Shown: positions 46,220 to 56,409, counted from the first letter of the stretch. The stretch is 64,000 nt of DNA from Lacticaseibacillus pantheris DSM 15945 = JCM 12539 = NBRC 106106 (GCF_001311175.1 NZ_BBAI01000001.1:124001-188000), one strand, 5' to 3'. Translations and numbers: made by a program. Notes: generated from the letters alone by a model not told the origin.

Positions 46220-47549
46220 AAGCTTAATACTACGACTGTTATTAATCATGTTGGTCGGCATTAGCCTCGCGCTAACCTGGTTCATCTGGTATAACCCGTC
46301 AAACTTTGCCCGGCAACAGAATAATGACGTGACGGTTGAAAAGACCACGCGCACCACCAACCAGGAGATTAAGCGCGACACCTTCCTGCCCACGGGCGTG
46401 TTGTGGCAGGGTGCGCAGCAAAAGTATCAGCTCGGTTCGACGGGCACGGGGATGGCCGCACGGGCGCGCAAGGCGGTCGCTAAGTGGCGCGTGGCCAAAG
46501 TTGGTGCGCAAAAGCAGTTGTCGGTGGCTGAGTACGACCGCTTGTTGACGGAGCCACAATCACTGCAGCTAACCTATCAGGGTACAGTATCGTGGACCTT
46601 GATGCGCAAACTGTTCTTTGGGGATAATAGCAAAGCCGATGCCAGCTACTCCTTTGACCGGATTGTTTTTGACACCGAGAACCAACGGACTTACCTGGTG
46701 AACGATTACCACGAAACGTCCCGGCGGCTGGTCATCAAGCAACCAAATTACGGTGCAATTGCGGACCTGCTGGGCGCAGCCACAACTAAGTACAAAGTTA
46801 CTGAGCAACGCTTTGATCACCACGAGGTGGCATTACTGGACCAAAGCATCACGGTGCAGCCACAAACCTACCTGATTGATAAGCAGAGCGCGACGCATTA
46901 CATCTCTTTGCTGATGACGGATAATACGTCGACCAGCGCCGTGGATACCAAGCAAATCGGGAACCAGACGGTCTACACCGTCAATAGTAATCAGCGCTTG
47001 GCGGTGGATAAAAATGATAGCTTGATGCAGTATGAGGACTTTGCGGCGTCAGCTCCGGCACAAACGTATAGCGGCGTGCTTAGTTCGGCGTTTAACGCGC
47101 TGTCGAGCCTCAGCTTTGCCAGCACTCAGGGAATCCGTTACTTTAGCTACAGCACGCAGGACAGCGCGGTCACGTTCCGCACGTACGTCCGCGGGTTGCC
47201 GGTGTTCAACCAAACCTCGAACGGCACCGTGCGCGTTGTGCACACAACGAGTAGTAAGCGCATTGAATTTTCCGGCAGTAACCTTGAGGCGGCCATACCG
47301 ACCTCACAAACCGCGGTTGAACTACCGGCGGCGAGTGAGGTGTTGGCAAAGTTGCAGAGCCTAGGCGCACAGCCCAGCGATATTGATGACCTGACGGTGG
47401 CCTACAAGTGGCAACGCGACACCAATAGCGGCCTGGTAGTGAACTTGATGCCGACCTACTACGTGAACGTCAACGGGACTTACGTTGACTACGCGGATTT
47501 GGTTGACGGCCGGGTCGACATTACGACGCTCATTAACACGGGCAATTAG
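46209..47549 (+). CDS. yycH: WalH (YycH) regulator of WalK
   Basis: 446 residues: one N-terminal membrane helix (LILRLLLIMLVGISLALTWF) and a large extracytoplasmic domain. YycH and YycI contact WalK and tune its activity. ATG 46209 (MKLRSLIL) is chosen over ATG 46200 because AGGGGG is better spaced and the family starts there; it overlaps the walK stop by 11 bases. Confidence 0.93.
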   Translation: MKLRSLILRLLLIMLVGISLALTWFIWYNPSNFARQQNNDVTVEKTTRTTNQEIKRDTFLPTGVLWQGAQQKYQLGSTGTGMAARARKAVAKWRVAKVGAQKQLSVAEYDRLLTEPQSLQLTYQGTVSWTLMRKLFFGDNSKADASYSFDRIVFDTENQRTYLVNDYHETSRRLVIKQPNYGAIADLLGAATTKYKVTEQRFDHHEVALLDQSITVQPQTYLIDKQSATHYISLLMTDNTSTSAVDTKQIGNQTVYTVNSNQRLAVDKNDSLMQYEDFAASAPAQTYSGVLSSAFNALSSLSFASTQGIRYFSYSTQDSAVTFRTYVRGLPVFNQTSNGTVRVVHTTSSKRIEFSGSNLEAAIPTSQTAVELPAASEVLAKLQSLGAQPSDIDDLTVAYKWQRDTNSGLVVNLMPTYYVNVNGTYVDYADLVDGRVDITTLINTGN

Positions 47550-47560
47550 GGGGGATACCA

Positions 47561-48373
47561 ATGGACTTTCGACGCATTGAGTGGATTTTACTGATCGTCT
47601 TTCTGTGCATGGATATCTTCCTTGGGTGGAGTCTGGTGCAGAATCGCCAGGTGTTTATGTCCGCTAGTACGACGGGCGCGACGACCGAGACCTTGTCGGA
47701 GATGAAACGTGACCAGATTTCGCTGCCGCCGTTGGGTAAGACCAAGAGTAGCGGCTCATACCTAGCTGGGCACAGCGATAACACGGTCTTGCAAAGTAGC
47801 ACCAGTAACACAGTTCGGACCAGCAATACGACCACAACGGTTAAGACGACGAACGGTGTGGAGCAGTTAACGGCCAAGCTCAAGACGCCATTAGCGTTGA
47901 GCCGTAAGGGCATTGCTAGCCAGGTGCGCAAGTTTGCTACCGACACCAACAACGTGTGGCGCGGTAATCAGTACGAATTTGAACCGAGCATGAGCGGGCG
48001 ATCGACGTACGTGTTCTGTCAGAAAACGCGTTATGGCGTAATCGTGGATGGTCATGGTCGGCTGGAGGTTACGGTTCGTGACGATAAGGTTACCGGCTAC
48101 ACCCAAACGTACGCCACGAACGTCACGACCATGCACCGGTCGCAGAAGTTAATTAGTGCCCGCGAAGCCGTACTGACGCTTTATCGATCAAACGAAATTG
48201 TGAATAATTCGACGGTTACGTGGACCAAGCTGGGTTATACGGAGCTGCTGACAACCAAGGGCACCACCGTGTATATTCCCGCGTGGTACGTGGGCATATC
48301 GAGCAAGAACTCCAAGAACGTGACGGTGCGCAAAGTTAACGCCATGAGCAAAGCGGTGATTAAGGACCGCTAG
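47561..48373 (+). CDS. yycI: WalI (YycI) regulator of WalK
   Basis: 270 residues: MDFRRIEWILLIVFLCMDIF start with one membrane helix (very typical of YycI), then a Thr/Ser-rich linker (residues 30-100) and an extracytoplasmic domain ending YIPAWYVGISSKNSK. GGGGGGA ribosome site 11 bases after yycH. Works with YycH on WalK. Confidence 0.93.
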   Translation: MDFRRIEWILLIVFLCMDIFLGWSLVQNRQVFMSASTTGATTETLSEMKRDQISLPPLGKTKSSGSYLAGHSDNTVLQSSTSNTVRTSNTTTTVKTTNGVEQLTAKLKTPLALSRKGIASQVRKFATDTNNVWRGNQYEFEPSMSGRSTYVFCQKTRYGVIVDGHGRLEVTVRDDKVTGYTQTYATNVTTMHRSQKLISAREAVLTLYRSNEIVNNSTVTWTKLGYTELLTTKGTTVYIPAWYVGISSKNSKNVTVRKVNAMSKAVIKDR

Positions 48374-48391
48374 GCTGGTACGGCATCAAAT

Positions 48392-48407
48392 GGTTACACG
48401 TGGAACA
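48392..48407. promoter_or_regulatory. parS-like site
   Basis: On the minus strand TGTTCCACGTGTAACC, 14 of 16 bases of the ParB site TGTTCCACGTGAAACA with an intact core. It lies between yycI and walJ, an origin-proximal place where parS is expected. Confidence 0.5.
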
Positions 48408-48532
48408 CTTTTGGGGAATTACCAGCTAAACACACGTCGGCATGGGTGCGCCGTGGTTTACCAATACCCAAAAGTGATAGAATGGCAACAATGACGGTCC
48501 GTTATATGGACCGTGCAACGGAGGTAATGACG

Positions 48533-49349
48533 GTGACGACATCAGACGCTGATTTTGGCATGCGTGTTTGCGTTCTGGCTAGTTCCAGTTCGGGTAACAC
48601 TACTTACATTGAAACACCCCACCATAAGGTTCTGGTCGACGCCGGCTTTTCCGGGAAAAAGATTGCGGCGCTACTGGCCAGTATCGGTCGGGATCTCACT
48701 GACGTTGATAGTTTGTTCATAACGCACGAGCATACGGATCACGTGCAGGGGATGGGGGTGCTCGCGCGGCGCTACCCGCACTTGCGCATATACGCGAATG
48801 AGGGTACGTTTGCGGCTTTGCCTAAAAGCGTGGGTAAATTACCCTACGACCAACTATCCATCTTCAAACGGGGCACCACGCTGACCCTTGGCGATCTCGA
48901 CGTCGAGAGTTTCGGCGTCTCCCACGACGCGGCGGAACCACAGTTTTATCAGTTCCACCACGACGATAGGGCGTTCACAATCCTGACCGATACGGGCTAC
49001 GTTTCGGACCGGCTAGCGGGGACCATTCGTGACAGCGACGCTTACCTTATGGAGCTAACCACGACTTAACGATGTTACGCGACGGGCCGTACCCGTGGGG
49101 CCTCAAGCAGCGCATTATGGCTCAGAGGGGCACCTGTCCAACGCCGATGGTGCGGCAGCACTCATGGACGTGATTGGGCCGCGAACGAAGCGTATTTACT
49201 TGGGTCACCGTTCTGCACATAACAACACCAAGCCGTTGGCACACCAAACCGTGGCGGACATGTTATTGGCGGAGGGGTTACCCGTGGGGCACGATTTTAG
49301 CCTGTTAGACACGGAACGCGAAACCCCCGAGGCGTTATTTACGGTATAA
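48533..49349 (+). CDS. walJ: WalJ (YycJ) metallo-beta-lactamase-fold nuclease, two frame breaks
   Basis: About 272 residues of the MBL fold: VLASSSSGNTTYIETPHHKV, metal motif FITHEHTDHVQGMGVLARRY, later VSHDAAEPQFYQF and TDTGYVSDR. Near 49063 GAGCTAACCACG lacks an A (ELNHDLTMLRDGPYPW should follow), and near 49120 ATTATGGCTCAG lacks a G (GSEGHLSNADGAAALM follows). It ends LGHRSAHNNTKPLA...ALFTV. GTG 48533 fits GGAGG best; ATG 48527 and 48560 are alternatives. WalJ is a 5' exonuclease linked to DNA repair and cell-division timing. Confidence 0.92.
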
Positions 49350-49523
49350 TTGAATTGGTGGCCAGATACCTAGCTAATGGGCATCTGGTCACTTTGCGTT
49401 ATGTGACCAAAATTTACCGGTACCGTCATATTTTCATCATATATTTCCGGTATTATGAGAATATATAGAAAGTGATGACTACACGTGTGAAGGGGGTTAG
49501 GGTGGCACTGGCCACACTATAAT

Positions 49524-50847
49524 ATGGATAAGCAAAATAACGATACACAGACAGACACAAACACGAAGCCTAAGGGTAATGGTGTCGGTAAGACGGCAAC
49601 CATCGCCGTTGTTGCCGCGCTGATTGGTGGTGGTGCAGGTGGTGGATTGGCTTACTACGGCTTTTCACGAATGTCCGCCGACAATATGGGCGTGACCAGT
49701 AAGTCGGGCGATGCTGGTACCACCGCGGTGACCAAGACTAAGTCGACGAGTAGTGCCAGTCAGTCCGCGTTCAAAAAAAGTTAAGGGCGCGGTGGTTTCG
49801 GTTATTAACCTGCAGAAGGCAAGCGCAAGCACGAACAGCGACGACGGCTGGGGTGCCCTCTTTGGTGATGAGTCCAGTTCCTCTAGCTCCAATAGCAGTA
49901 GTAGCGGCGAACTGACGGAGTACTCGGAAGGCTCCGGGGTTATTTACCAAAAGAAGGATGGCTACGCGTACATCGTGACCAACAACCACGTGGTTTCCGG
50001 TTCGGACAAACTTGAAGTCATTTTGAGTGACGGCACTAAGCTGACTGCCGACAAAGTGGGGACTGATTCCGTCACCGACTTGGCAGTACTCAAAATTAAG
50101 GGCAGCAAGGTCAAAACCGTCGCTAACTTTGGGAACTCCAACAGCATTAGTGCTGGTCAAACGGTACTAGCCGTCGGGTCGCCACTGGGGACGCAGTACG
50201 CAACTTCGGTTACCCAGGGGATAGTGTCCGCAAAGAAGCGGACGGTGGACGTAACGGATTCAAGTGGTAACACCACTAATGAGGCCACCGTTATTCAAAC
50301 TGACGCGGCAATTAACAACGGTAACTCTGGTGGGCCGCTCATTAACTTGAACGGGCAGGTCATTGGTATTACCTCGATGAAGCTGTCGGGATCCTCTAGC
50401 AGTAGCAGCGACAGCGCCACGATTGAAGGGATGGGCTTTGCGATCCCGAGTGACGAAGTAGTTTCCATCATTAATCAGTTGGTGAAGAACGGCAAAGTTG
50501 TGCGGCCAGCCCTCGGTATTTCGGTCGTTAGCCTCTCCGATATTAGCTCGGATCAGCAAAGTGAGCTGTTGAACACACCAAGTTCGTTGAAGAGCGGGGT
50601 CGTTGTGGCCGGCTTTACCTCCAGCAGTATTGCTAAGGATGCGGGGTTAGCCAAATATGACGTGATTGTGGGCTTGGATGACACCAAGATCACTGACGTT
50701 GCTGATCTGCACACAGCCTTGTACAAACACAAGGTTGGGGATACGGTCAAGGTCACGTACTACCACGGCAGCACCAAAAAGACGGCGTCAATTAAATTAA
50801 CCCAAACTGACGAATCGTTATCCACATCCAGCAGTTCCAGTAACTAA
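49524..50847 (+). CDS. htrA: HtrA/DegP-type serine protease, frame-broken at an A7 run
   Basis: About 440 residues: cytosolic start, one membrane anchor (TATIAVVAALIGGGAGGGLA), a Ser-rich linker, trypsin-like domain with His in VTNNHVV, Asp in SVTDLAVL and Ser in NNGNSGGPLI, and a C-terminal PDZ domain. At 49773-49779 seven A break the frame; six give FKKVKGAVVSVINLQ. Surface quality-control protease. It is the usual last gene of the wal region in lactobacilli. Confidence 0.95.
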
Positions 50848-51270
50848 ATTAAGCTATTTATGCGACCATTACGGCCCGAAAAGGACGTGTTGGTCGCTTT
50901 TTATGTACTTTTTAGCTAAAATCACGGCGAAAGTTCGTATTATTTTCGGGGGCAAACGTATGTTTTTGGGGACAAATGCAGCGCACTTCTGTGGATAACT
51001 CTGTGGATAGTGTTAATAAGTGGGTTCCTGGGGGTTTTGCACATTCCGGGAATTCCTGTGGATAAAAGTTTTACATTACCCCCGAATGGGTGTTTGGTGC
51101 CCGATATGACGGCATTTGTCCCCGCTTTCAGGGTGTTGACGAATGATTGATTTGTGTGGATAAAGTGGCCAAATCAAATTTACCCTTGCATTTTGCCACC
51201 GCAAAATATGGGGTGGGTCGGTATGAACGCGCCCAATATTTGGGTGCTAAGTTTTCCACCGTGTGCATAA
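50818..51270. other. DnaA-box cluster
   Basis: Perfect TTATNCACA boxes: TTATCCACA at 50818-50826 (in the last codons of htrA), and on the other strand TGTGGATAA at 50990, 51057 and 51155 and TGTGCATAA at 51262. TGTGGATAG at 51002 has one mismatch. Four perfect and one imperfect box in the 281-base gap (50990-51270) all point the same way. The gap from 50903 to 51527 has no gene. It could be an origin element or a DnaA-titration site; no clear AT-rich unwinding tract was seen. Confidence 0.7.
50862..50902 (+). terminator. Terminator after htrA
   Basis: GCGACCA and TGGTCGC pair around a 21-base loop, followed by five T. Confidence 0.75.
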
Positions 51271-51527
51271 GTCCTGGGGACAAGTTGTGTTTCGTGGTGC
51301 ATTATTGGTGGATAGCACGGGGGTGGCCTGATTAGGCCCCTACTGAGTACTAATCACATGCAAATTGTCACGCATGGGGTATAACCGCAATGACCCGATG
51401 AGCTTCCTGAAAATGCGGGCGGCACGGTGTCATAATTTCCGCCAAATACCCATGTAGGTGTTGTCGTGGCGGCGAATAAAGCGCACAATGGTTAGCGGTA
51501 AGTCTCTGAAAGGATGTTTTCCTGCAC

Positions 51528-52629
51528 ATGACCGTTGTCAAAAACGTCGTCAAGGACCGGGTATTTCAGATTACGGCGATTTTGGCCGTATTGAGCCTGT
51601 TCCTCGCGCGCCCGCACTTGGCCGACATTAACTTTTCCACTTTGTGGTCATTACTGGGTATGATGACCATTATCCAAATATTTGAATATCTGCACGTTCT
51701 GGACTACTTAACGTACCGTCTCACCAGCCACGCGACCAATTCGCGGCAGTTGAGCTGGTTTTTTTGTGCTCCTGTCCTTTGTGGGGGCCATGTTTCTGAC
51801 CAATGACATGGCGGTGTTAACTTGCATTCCGCTATATCTGCGCATTGCACGTAAGTACGACCTGCCGGAAATTATCCCGGTCACAGCGATTGCCATTGCC
51901 GCTAACTTTGGTAGTGCGCTCACACCGTTTGGGAACCCGCACAATATCTTTCTCATGTCCAAGTTCCACATTAGTTTGGGACAGTTTGGGGCGTGGGTCT
52001 GGCCGCTGGTGATTGCGGACGTGATTTTTTTTGGCCTTGTTGAGTTCGCTGGTGCCTAAGCGTCCGGTGCCAACCGTCCCGATTGTCGATATTCGGATTA
52101 ATCCCCGGCCAACCACGATTACTTGCATCGCCGCATTGTTGGTGTTTGTCGCCGTTTTTGGCGTTATTCCGCAGTGGGTGGCGGCACTGGTTGTCGTGGC
52201 CCTAGCAGCATGATGGATCACCGAATTCTGGGACAGGTGGATTACGCCATCATCTTCACCTTTGTGGGCTTCTTCGTGATTGTCAGCGACATTAGCCAGG
52301 TGCCGGTGGTTGTTAGCACGCTGAAGCACCTGGAAACCAGCCCGGTCTCGGTTTACCTGACTAGCATCGTGACGTCGCAGGTGATTAGTAACGTGCCGTC
52401 TACCGTCCTTGTGGCCCGGTTTAGTAACCAGGTGGCCGCGTTGTTCTACGGCACGAACATCGGGGGCCTGGGCACGCTGGTGGCGAGCCTGTGTAACCTG
52501 CTGGCATTTAAGCAGTATGGCCTGTACAGTAGGCGGTCAAAAACCCGCTTCCTGGTGTTCTTCACGTTCATCAACTTTGTCGCCCTCGCCGTCATGGGCG
52601 TGCTGGGCTGGTGGCTACTGGTCCGTTAA
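51528..52629 (+). pseudogene. SLC13/ArsB-like anion permease with three frame breaks
   Basis: About 367 residues when joined, CitMHS/ArsB-NhaD type: membrane helices throughout, the motif NFGSALTPFGNPHNIFLMSK in part 2, and a second related motif SQVISNVPSTVLVARFS in part 3. Breaks: T7 at 51759-51765 (six T give WFFVLLSFVGAMFLTNDMA), T8 at 52025-52032 (seven give LALLSSLVPKRP), and near 52205. Start ATG 51528 follows AAAGGATG. The lesions are of the same kind as in essential genes here, so it may be intact in reality. It separates htrA from rlmH. Confidence 0.75.
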
Positions 52630-52648
52630 CTGCGATAAACATATTTTT

Positions 52649-52681
52649 GGGGTCACTCCGCGGTTGCGGGTGGCCCCTTTT
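52649..52681 (+). terminator. Terminator before rlmH
   Basis: GGGGTCACTCCGC and GCGGGTGGCCCC pair around GGTT, followed by four T. A TATAAT at 52684 directly after it is probably the rlmH -10. Confidence 0.75.
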
Positions 52682-52707
52682 GGTATAATCGGGACGAGGT
52701 GAACAAC

Positions 52708-53188
52708 GTGCATATTAAGGTCATTGGTGTTGGTAAAATTAAGGAAAAGTACTTCACGGCGGGCATTGCCGAGTACCAGAAGCGGCTAGGGGCGTTTGCC
52801 AAAGTCGACCTGTTACAGGTCCGCGACGAAAAGGCCCCCGAATCGTTGTCGGCGGCTGAAATGGAGCAGGTGAAGGCGGCAGAGGGTACGCGTATCCTGG
52901 AAAAAAATTAAGGATAACGACTGGGTGATTGCGCTCGCGATTGAGGGCAAACAGCGCCCTAGCGAGGTCTTCGCCAAAGAAATTGAAGATTTGGGTACGT
53001 ATGGGCACCCCGATATCACCTTTGTCATTGGCGGTTCGCTCGGGTTAAGTCCCGCGGTGATGCAGCGGGCCAACGATACTTTGAGCTTTGGCAAGCTGAC
53101 GTTGCCGCACCAGCTCATGCGCCTGGTATTAATGGAGCAGATTTACCGGGCATTTATGATTAGCGCGGGGCGGCCGTACCATAAGTGA
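52708..53188 (+). CDS. rlmH: RlmH 23S rRNA methyltransferase, frame-broken at an A7 run
   Basis: About 159 residues, full family length. Methylates pseudouridine 1915 of 23S rRNA (m3-psi). Start [23 protein letters not shown]-binding knot [19 protein letters not shown] and the C-terminal [16 protein letters not shown] are perfect. Seven A at 52901-52907 break the frame; six give [18 protein letters not shown] 52708 is chosen by similarity and by AGGTG in front. Confidence 0.95.
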
Positions 53189-53316
53189 CGGGGCAGCGGT
53201 GATTGGCAAAGAGTACGTGCTTTCGGACGACTTAATGCAGTCTGTCGGTATTGATTGAACTATTTGGTTGTGATTTTTGTCCATAATGTCTGTAGATGGT
53301 TAAGGAGGCAACAGTA

Positions 53317-53712
53317 ATGCAGGTTAAACTAAGCGATGTCATTGATGCTCTTTCGATTACTGACGATGAGGTACAGTATTTTTACAATGTCAGTTCAGGC
53401 GAAATTGAAGGCAATTTTGATGATGATGATGAAGACGACGATGAAGTCAATGAAATCGGCGAATACATCGCATTACCGCCCAGTTACAAGATTGACGACT
53501 ACTAAATCATGCAAAATTTTATCCTGAGTCTGGCAGACGGACAACAACGTGATCAGTTGTGGGATGGGATCCATGGTCGTGGCGCCTTCCGAACTTTTCG
53601 TGTGCTTGCTGATAACTTTGGGTTAACAGATAAGTGGTATGAGTACCAAGCTGATGCTTATCGTGAAATCGCCGAAGAATGGTGCCGTGATCATGATATT
53701 GAGTTCACCTGA
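53317..53712 (+). pseudogene. UPF0158 family protein with an in-frame TAA
   Basis: Two ORFs in the same frame make one UPF0158 protein of about 131 residues: MQVKLSDVIDALSITDDEVQ to LPPSYKIDDY, then TAA (53503-53505), then IMQNFILSLADGQQRDQLWD, GRGAFRTFRVL and EIAEEWCRDHDIEF. The family has a Lys or similar residue at the stop, so one base change (AAA to TAA) explains it. Unlike other lesions here it is not an indel. Start follows GGAGGCAACAGTA. Function of the family unknown. Confidence 0.75.
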
Positions 53713-53739
53713 TACGTTGACTTAATGGTGAGTGAGGTT

Positions 53740-53753
53740 ATTTCCCGGGAAAT
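53740..53753. promoter_or_regulatory. Noc-binding site 4
   Basis: Perfect ATTTCCCGGGAAAT in the gap after the UPF0158 gene; the gap up to 53984 has no gene. Confidence 0.75.
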
Positions 53754-53984
53754 AATTAACGAAAACCATTAAGTGGAAAAATAATAGTGTAGGCCGACAT
53801 TTAGGCCTACAATTGGAATTTAGGGTCGTTTCTCCATGATAGATAATTCTACAATTCAAGGCGATGGCCGTAGCATAGTTTGATACGTATCTGTCCCGTC
53901 GTTCTATGGTAATTGATGCGTCCTGTGTTGATGGAGTGTAGCTACCGGGTGTCGGTGATACTGCAAATAATGAGGTGACTGGAA

Positions 53985-54788
53985 ATGAATAATCCAAATC
54001 TCGATGCTCGAACAGAAATACTGGTTAAAAATCTACGGCAGGTGGTCACTGATGTTTTTGGTGGGAACCTAGTTGGTGTATACATTCACGGATCACTCGC
54101 GTTGGGTTCGTATAATCCGCATGTTAGTGATTTGGATTATGTAATTGTGGTTTCCCGCGCGCCGAGCAAATCGACAAAGTTGCGGTTAATGCGTGCCACT
54201 TTTGATAAGTTAATACCCTATGCCCCGCAAAAAGGGCTCGAATTTCATGTCCTCACACAAAATGAATTGAAAAGGGGACGGCATCCATTTTACTTTGAGT
54301 TGCATTATTCCCCCATGCATAAGCGGGAGTATATTGATGATCCCGAAGCCTATGTAGCGGCGATGCATGGGCTTGACCCGGACTTAGCCGTTCACTTGGC
54401 CGTTATCTGGCAAAGTGGAATTGTGGTTACAGGACGACCAATCCGTAGTGTGTTTAGGGAGATTAGTCCAGTTGATTATTTTGATAGTGCACTGCGTGAC
54501 GTAAGTGATGCGGCAACCGAAATTATGGAGAATCCCGTATACACAATATTGAATTTGTGCCGGTTAGTTGGATATATGAGCGACGGTATTATTCTGTCAA
54601 AAGCCGACGGTGGGCGTTGGGCGATAGGTCATACTGATTCAATGTATAACCCCATAATAAAATGGGCGTTAGCTGAATACACCGGTTCTAGCGGAGAGAA
54701 TCGAGAACCGCATAAAGAAGCGTTAACTAGTTTTGCGCAGGCCATGCTAGCGCGAATTGCGGCGTTACAGCGACGTAAGGAGGATTAA
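53985..54788 (+). CDS. Nucleotidyltransferase, aminoglycoside adenylyltransferase-like
   Basis: 267 residues: an N-terminal nucleotidyltransferase fold with GSLALGSYNPHVSDLDYVIV, giving the GS-x9-DxD metal motif, and a helical C-terminal domain (NPVYTILNLCRLVGYMSDG) as in AadA/ANT(9)-type and DUF4111 proteins. Such proteins adenylylate streptomycin or spectinomycin in some hosts, but many chromosomal relatives have unknown substrates. Base composition is more AT-rich than the wal region, suggesting transfer. Start follows GAGGTGACTGGAA. Confidence 0.8.
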   Translation: MNNPNLDARTEILVKNLRQVVTDVFGGNLVGVYIHGSLALGSYNPHVSDLDYVIVVSRAPSKSTKLRLMRATFDKLIPYAPQKGLEFHVLTQNELKRGRHPFYFELHYSPMHKREYIDDPEAYVAAMHGLDPDLAVHLAVIWQSGIVVTGRPIRSVFREISPVDYFDSALRDVSDAATEIMENPVYTILNLCRLVGYMSDGIILSKADGGRWAIGHTDSMYNPIIKWALAEYTGSSGENREPHKEALTSFAQAMLARIAALQRRKED

Positions 54789-54816
54789 AATACTCCGTTC
54801 CGATTATCAGTACGTT

Positions 54817-55227
54817 TTACAAAAGCATATTATTAGCAATAAAATTGACGAAACCACCAACGGTCCCGCGGTATTTTTGCACGTGGTCCATTTGGTAAAA
54901 GGTGGTGGTCTCCGCAATATTGTTAACTGTGTCAGTGGTATCGAAGATAAAAATTGGTTTTTGCAAAGCCGTGGCGATGCCGAACTCAATGTTGGCCCCT
55001 TTGCCCCCCGGGAATACAAACACCAAGAAGTCGCAACTGGTAATTCCGCGTTGTTCCAGTTGGGCGATGCCCTTTAATGTGGCGAGGTCAGCATTTGGCT
55101 GTGCCTGGGTCCAGTCGAAGGTTTGGGTGGCACCCGCATCGTTCAGTTGACCGGCAATTTGCTGGACTAGTGGTACGTTGCGGAATGCCCCCGCTATGTA
55201 GAAATGCTGTGCGTTAAGTTTGTTCAT
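54817..55227 (-). CDS. Nucleoside 2-deoxyribosyltransferase-like protein
   Basis: 136 residues: FYIAGAFRNVPLVQQIAGQL at the N terminus (the substrate Tyr/Asp region of the fold) and CDFLVFVFPGGKGANIEFGI with the likely catalytic Glu. Family enzymes exchange bases between deoxynucleosides, common in lactobacilli. It is shorter than the classical Ndt (about 160) and closer to the small NDT-like branch. ATG 55227 follows AAGGGAAAC. Convergent with the nucleotidyltransferase gene. Confidence 0.75.
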   Translation of the reverse strand: MNKLNAQHFYIAGAFRNVPLVQQIAGQLNDAGATQTFDWTQAQPNADLATLKGIAQLEQRGITSCDFLVFVFPGGKGANIEFGIATALQKPIFIFDTTDTVNNIAETTTFYQMDHVQKYRGTVGGFVNFIANNMLL

Positions 55228-55427
55228 GATGTTGTTTCCCTTACTTGTCAAATTAGTTACCCGTTGCCCTTAGTATGGTCCAGTTTGTCGTTTTGTCACG
55301 TGATTAGTACAATCGTAGTTAGTTTGGGATGATGTTGCGTATGGCACAACGACAGGTCGATTATTATCTCTCGGTTTTTGTTGCTGAAGATCTTTGGGAA
55401 ATAGTCAGTCCTTAAGGGGATGAATGT

Positions 55428-56231
55428 ATGCTTGATACTAATAGTCAATTATCTTACCAAAGAATTGGTACAGGTCAGCCGGTCTACTTCCTTCATGGTC
55501 TTGCGCTAGATAGTCACAGTATGAGCGCGGTGTACGAGCGTATTCTTAAATCTAATAGTTATGAAAAGTATTATATTGATCTACCAGGTATGGGATCTTC
55601 TCGGTCTGTTGAGGGAATTCATAGCAGCGTTGATGTTGTGAACCGATTGGCTGACTTTATTAAGAGTACTTCTAGGGGACGCAGCGTTGTCCTTGTTGGT
55701 CACTCATACGGTGGCTATCTTTGCTATGAGCTGGCGTGTCAATTGAGGTGTGTTAAAGGAGTCTTTGCCACTTGCCCTGTGATAATTGCCGATGAAAGGA
55801 AACGTCGTGTGGCCAGCCACAAAAACATTATTACTGGCGAGATGAACGTTGAGAAAAGTACTTCATTTACTGACTATGTTTCGATAAACGTACTAATTAA
55901 TCCAGAAACTTGGCGTCAATATCAGCATAGTATTTTCCCCGGATTACGTAGTTTTAATCGGCCTTTTTGGGACGAAATTCAACAAACTGGTCGTTATGCG
56001 TTACCTGATGAGGCGGAAATTCCTCATCGGTTAAACGATCGGAATGTGCAAATACATACACTATTAGGTCATATGGATAACGTGGTGGGATACGAGGACC
56101 AGGTGAAAATGCTGCGCTACGTGGCGGGTAGTTGCGTTGACGTGGTGGAGCACGCAGGGCATAATTTGCCAATTGACGCGTTTGGTGCGGTTGAGAGTGC
56201 GTGGCATCATTTTAAACTGATGGCTGGTTAG
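55428..56231 (+). CDS. Alpha/beta hydrolase
   Basis: 267 residues: VYFLHGLALDSHSM (oxyanion), YYIDLPGMGSS, nucleophile VLVGHSYGGYLCYEL, Asp in LLGHMDNVVGYED and His in EHAGHNLPID, so the triad is complete. Ribosome site TAAGGGGATGA. Substrate unknown. More AT-rich than neighbours to the right, part of the accessory block. Confidence 0.85.
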   Translation: MLDTNSQLSYQRIGTGQPVYFLHGLALDSHSMSAVYERILKSNSYEKYYIDLPGMGSSRSVEGIHSSVDVVNRLADFIKSTSRGRSVVLVGHSYGGYLCYELACQLRCVKGVFATCPVIIADERKRRVASHKNIITGEMNVEKSTSFTDYVSINVLINPETWRQYQHSIFPGLRSFNRPFWDEIQQTGRYALPDEAEIPHRLNDRNVQIHTLLGHMDNVVGYEDQVKMLRYVAGSCVDVVEHAGHNLPIDAFGAVESAWHHFKLMAG

Positions 56232-56335
56232 ATGTGGTTGGCAAATCTATTCAGTCTAGGTGTCCTACCAACGGTGATTTACAGTGAAAAAGGCTGATAA
56301 AATAAGGCTTACAGGAATTTTTTTTACACCCAAAG

Positions 56336-56394
56336 TTGACACCGTGTCACCATACGGTATACTAAGTGTACTAACTCGGTGACACAATGTCACC
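56336..56394 (+). promoter_or_regulatory. hrtR promoter with two HrtR operators
   Basis: TTGACA (56336), 16 bases, TATACT (56358). TGACACCGTGTCA (56337-56349) overlaps the -35, and GGTGACACAATGTCACC (56378-56394) lies between the -10 and the ATG. Both match the HrtR box of Lactococcus (ATGACACAGTGTCAT type). Confidence 0.8.
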
Positions 56395-56409
56395 CGAAAG
56401 GAGTGGCGC

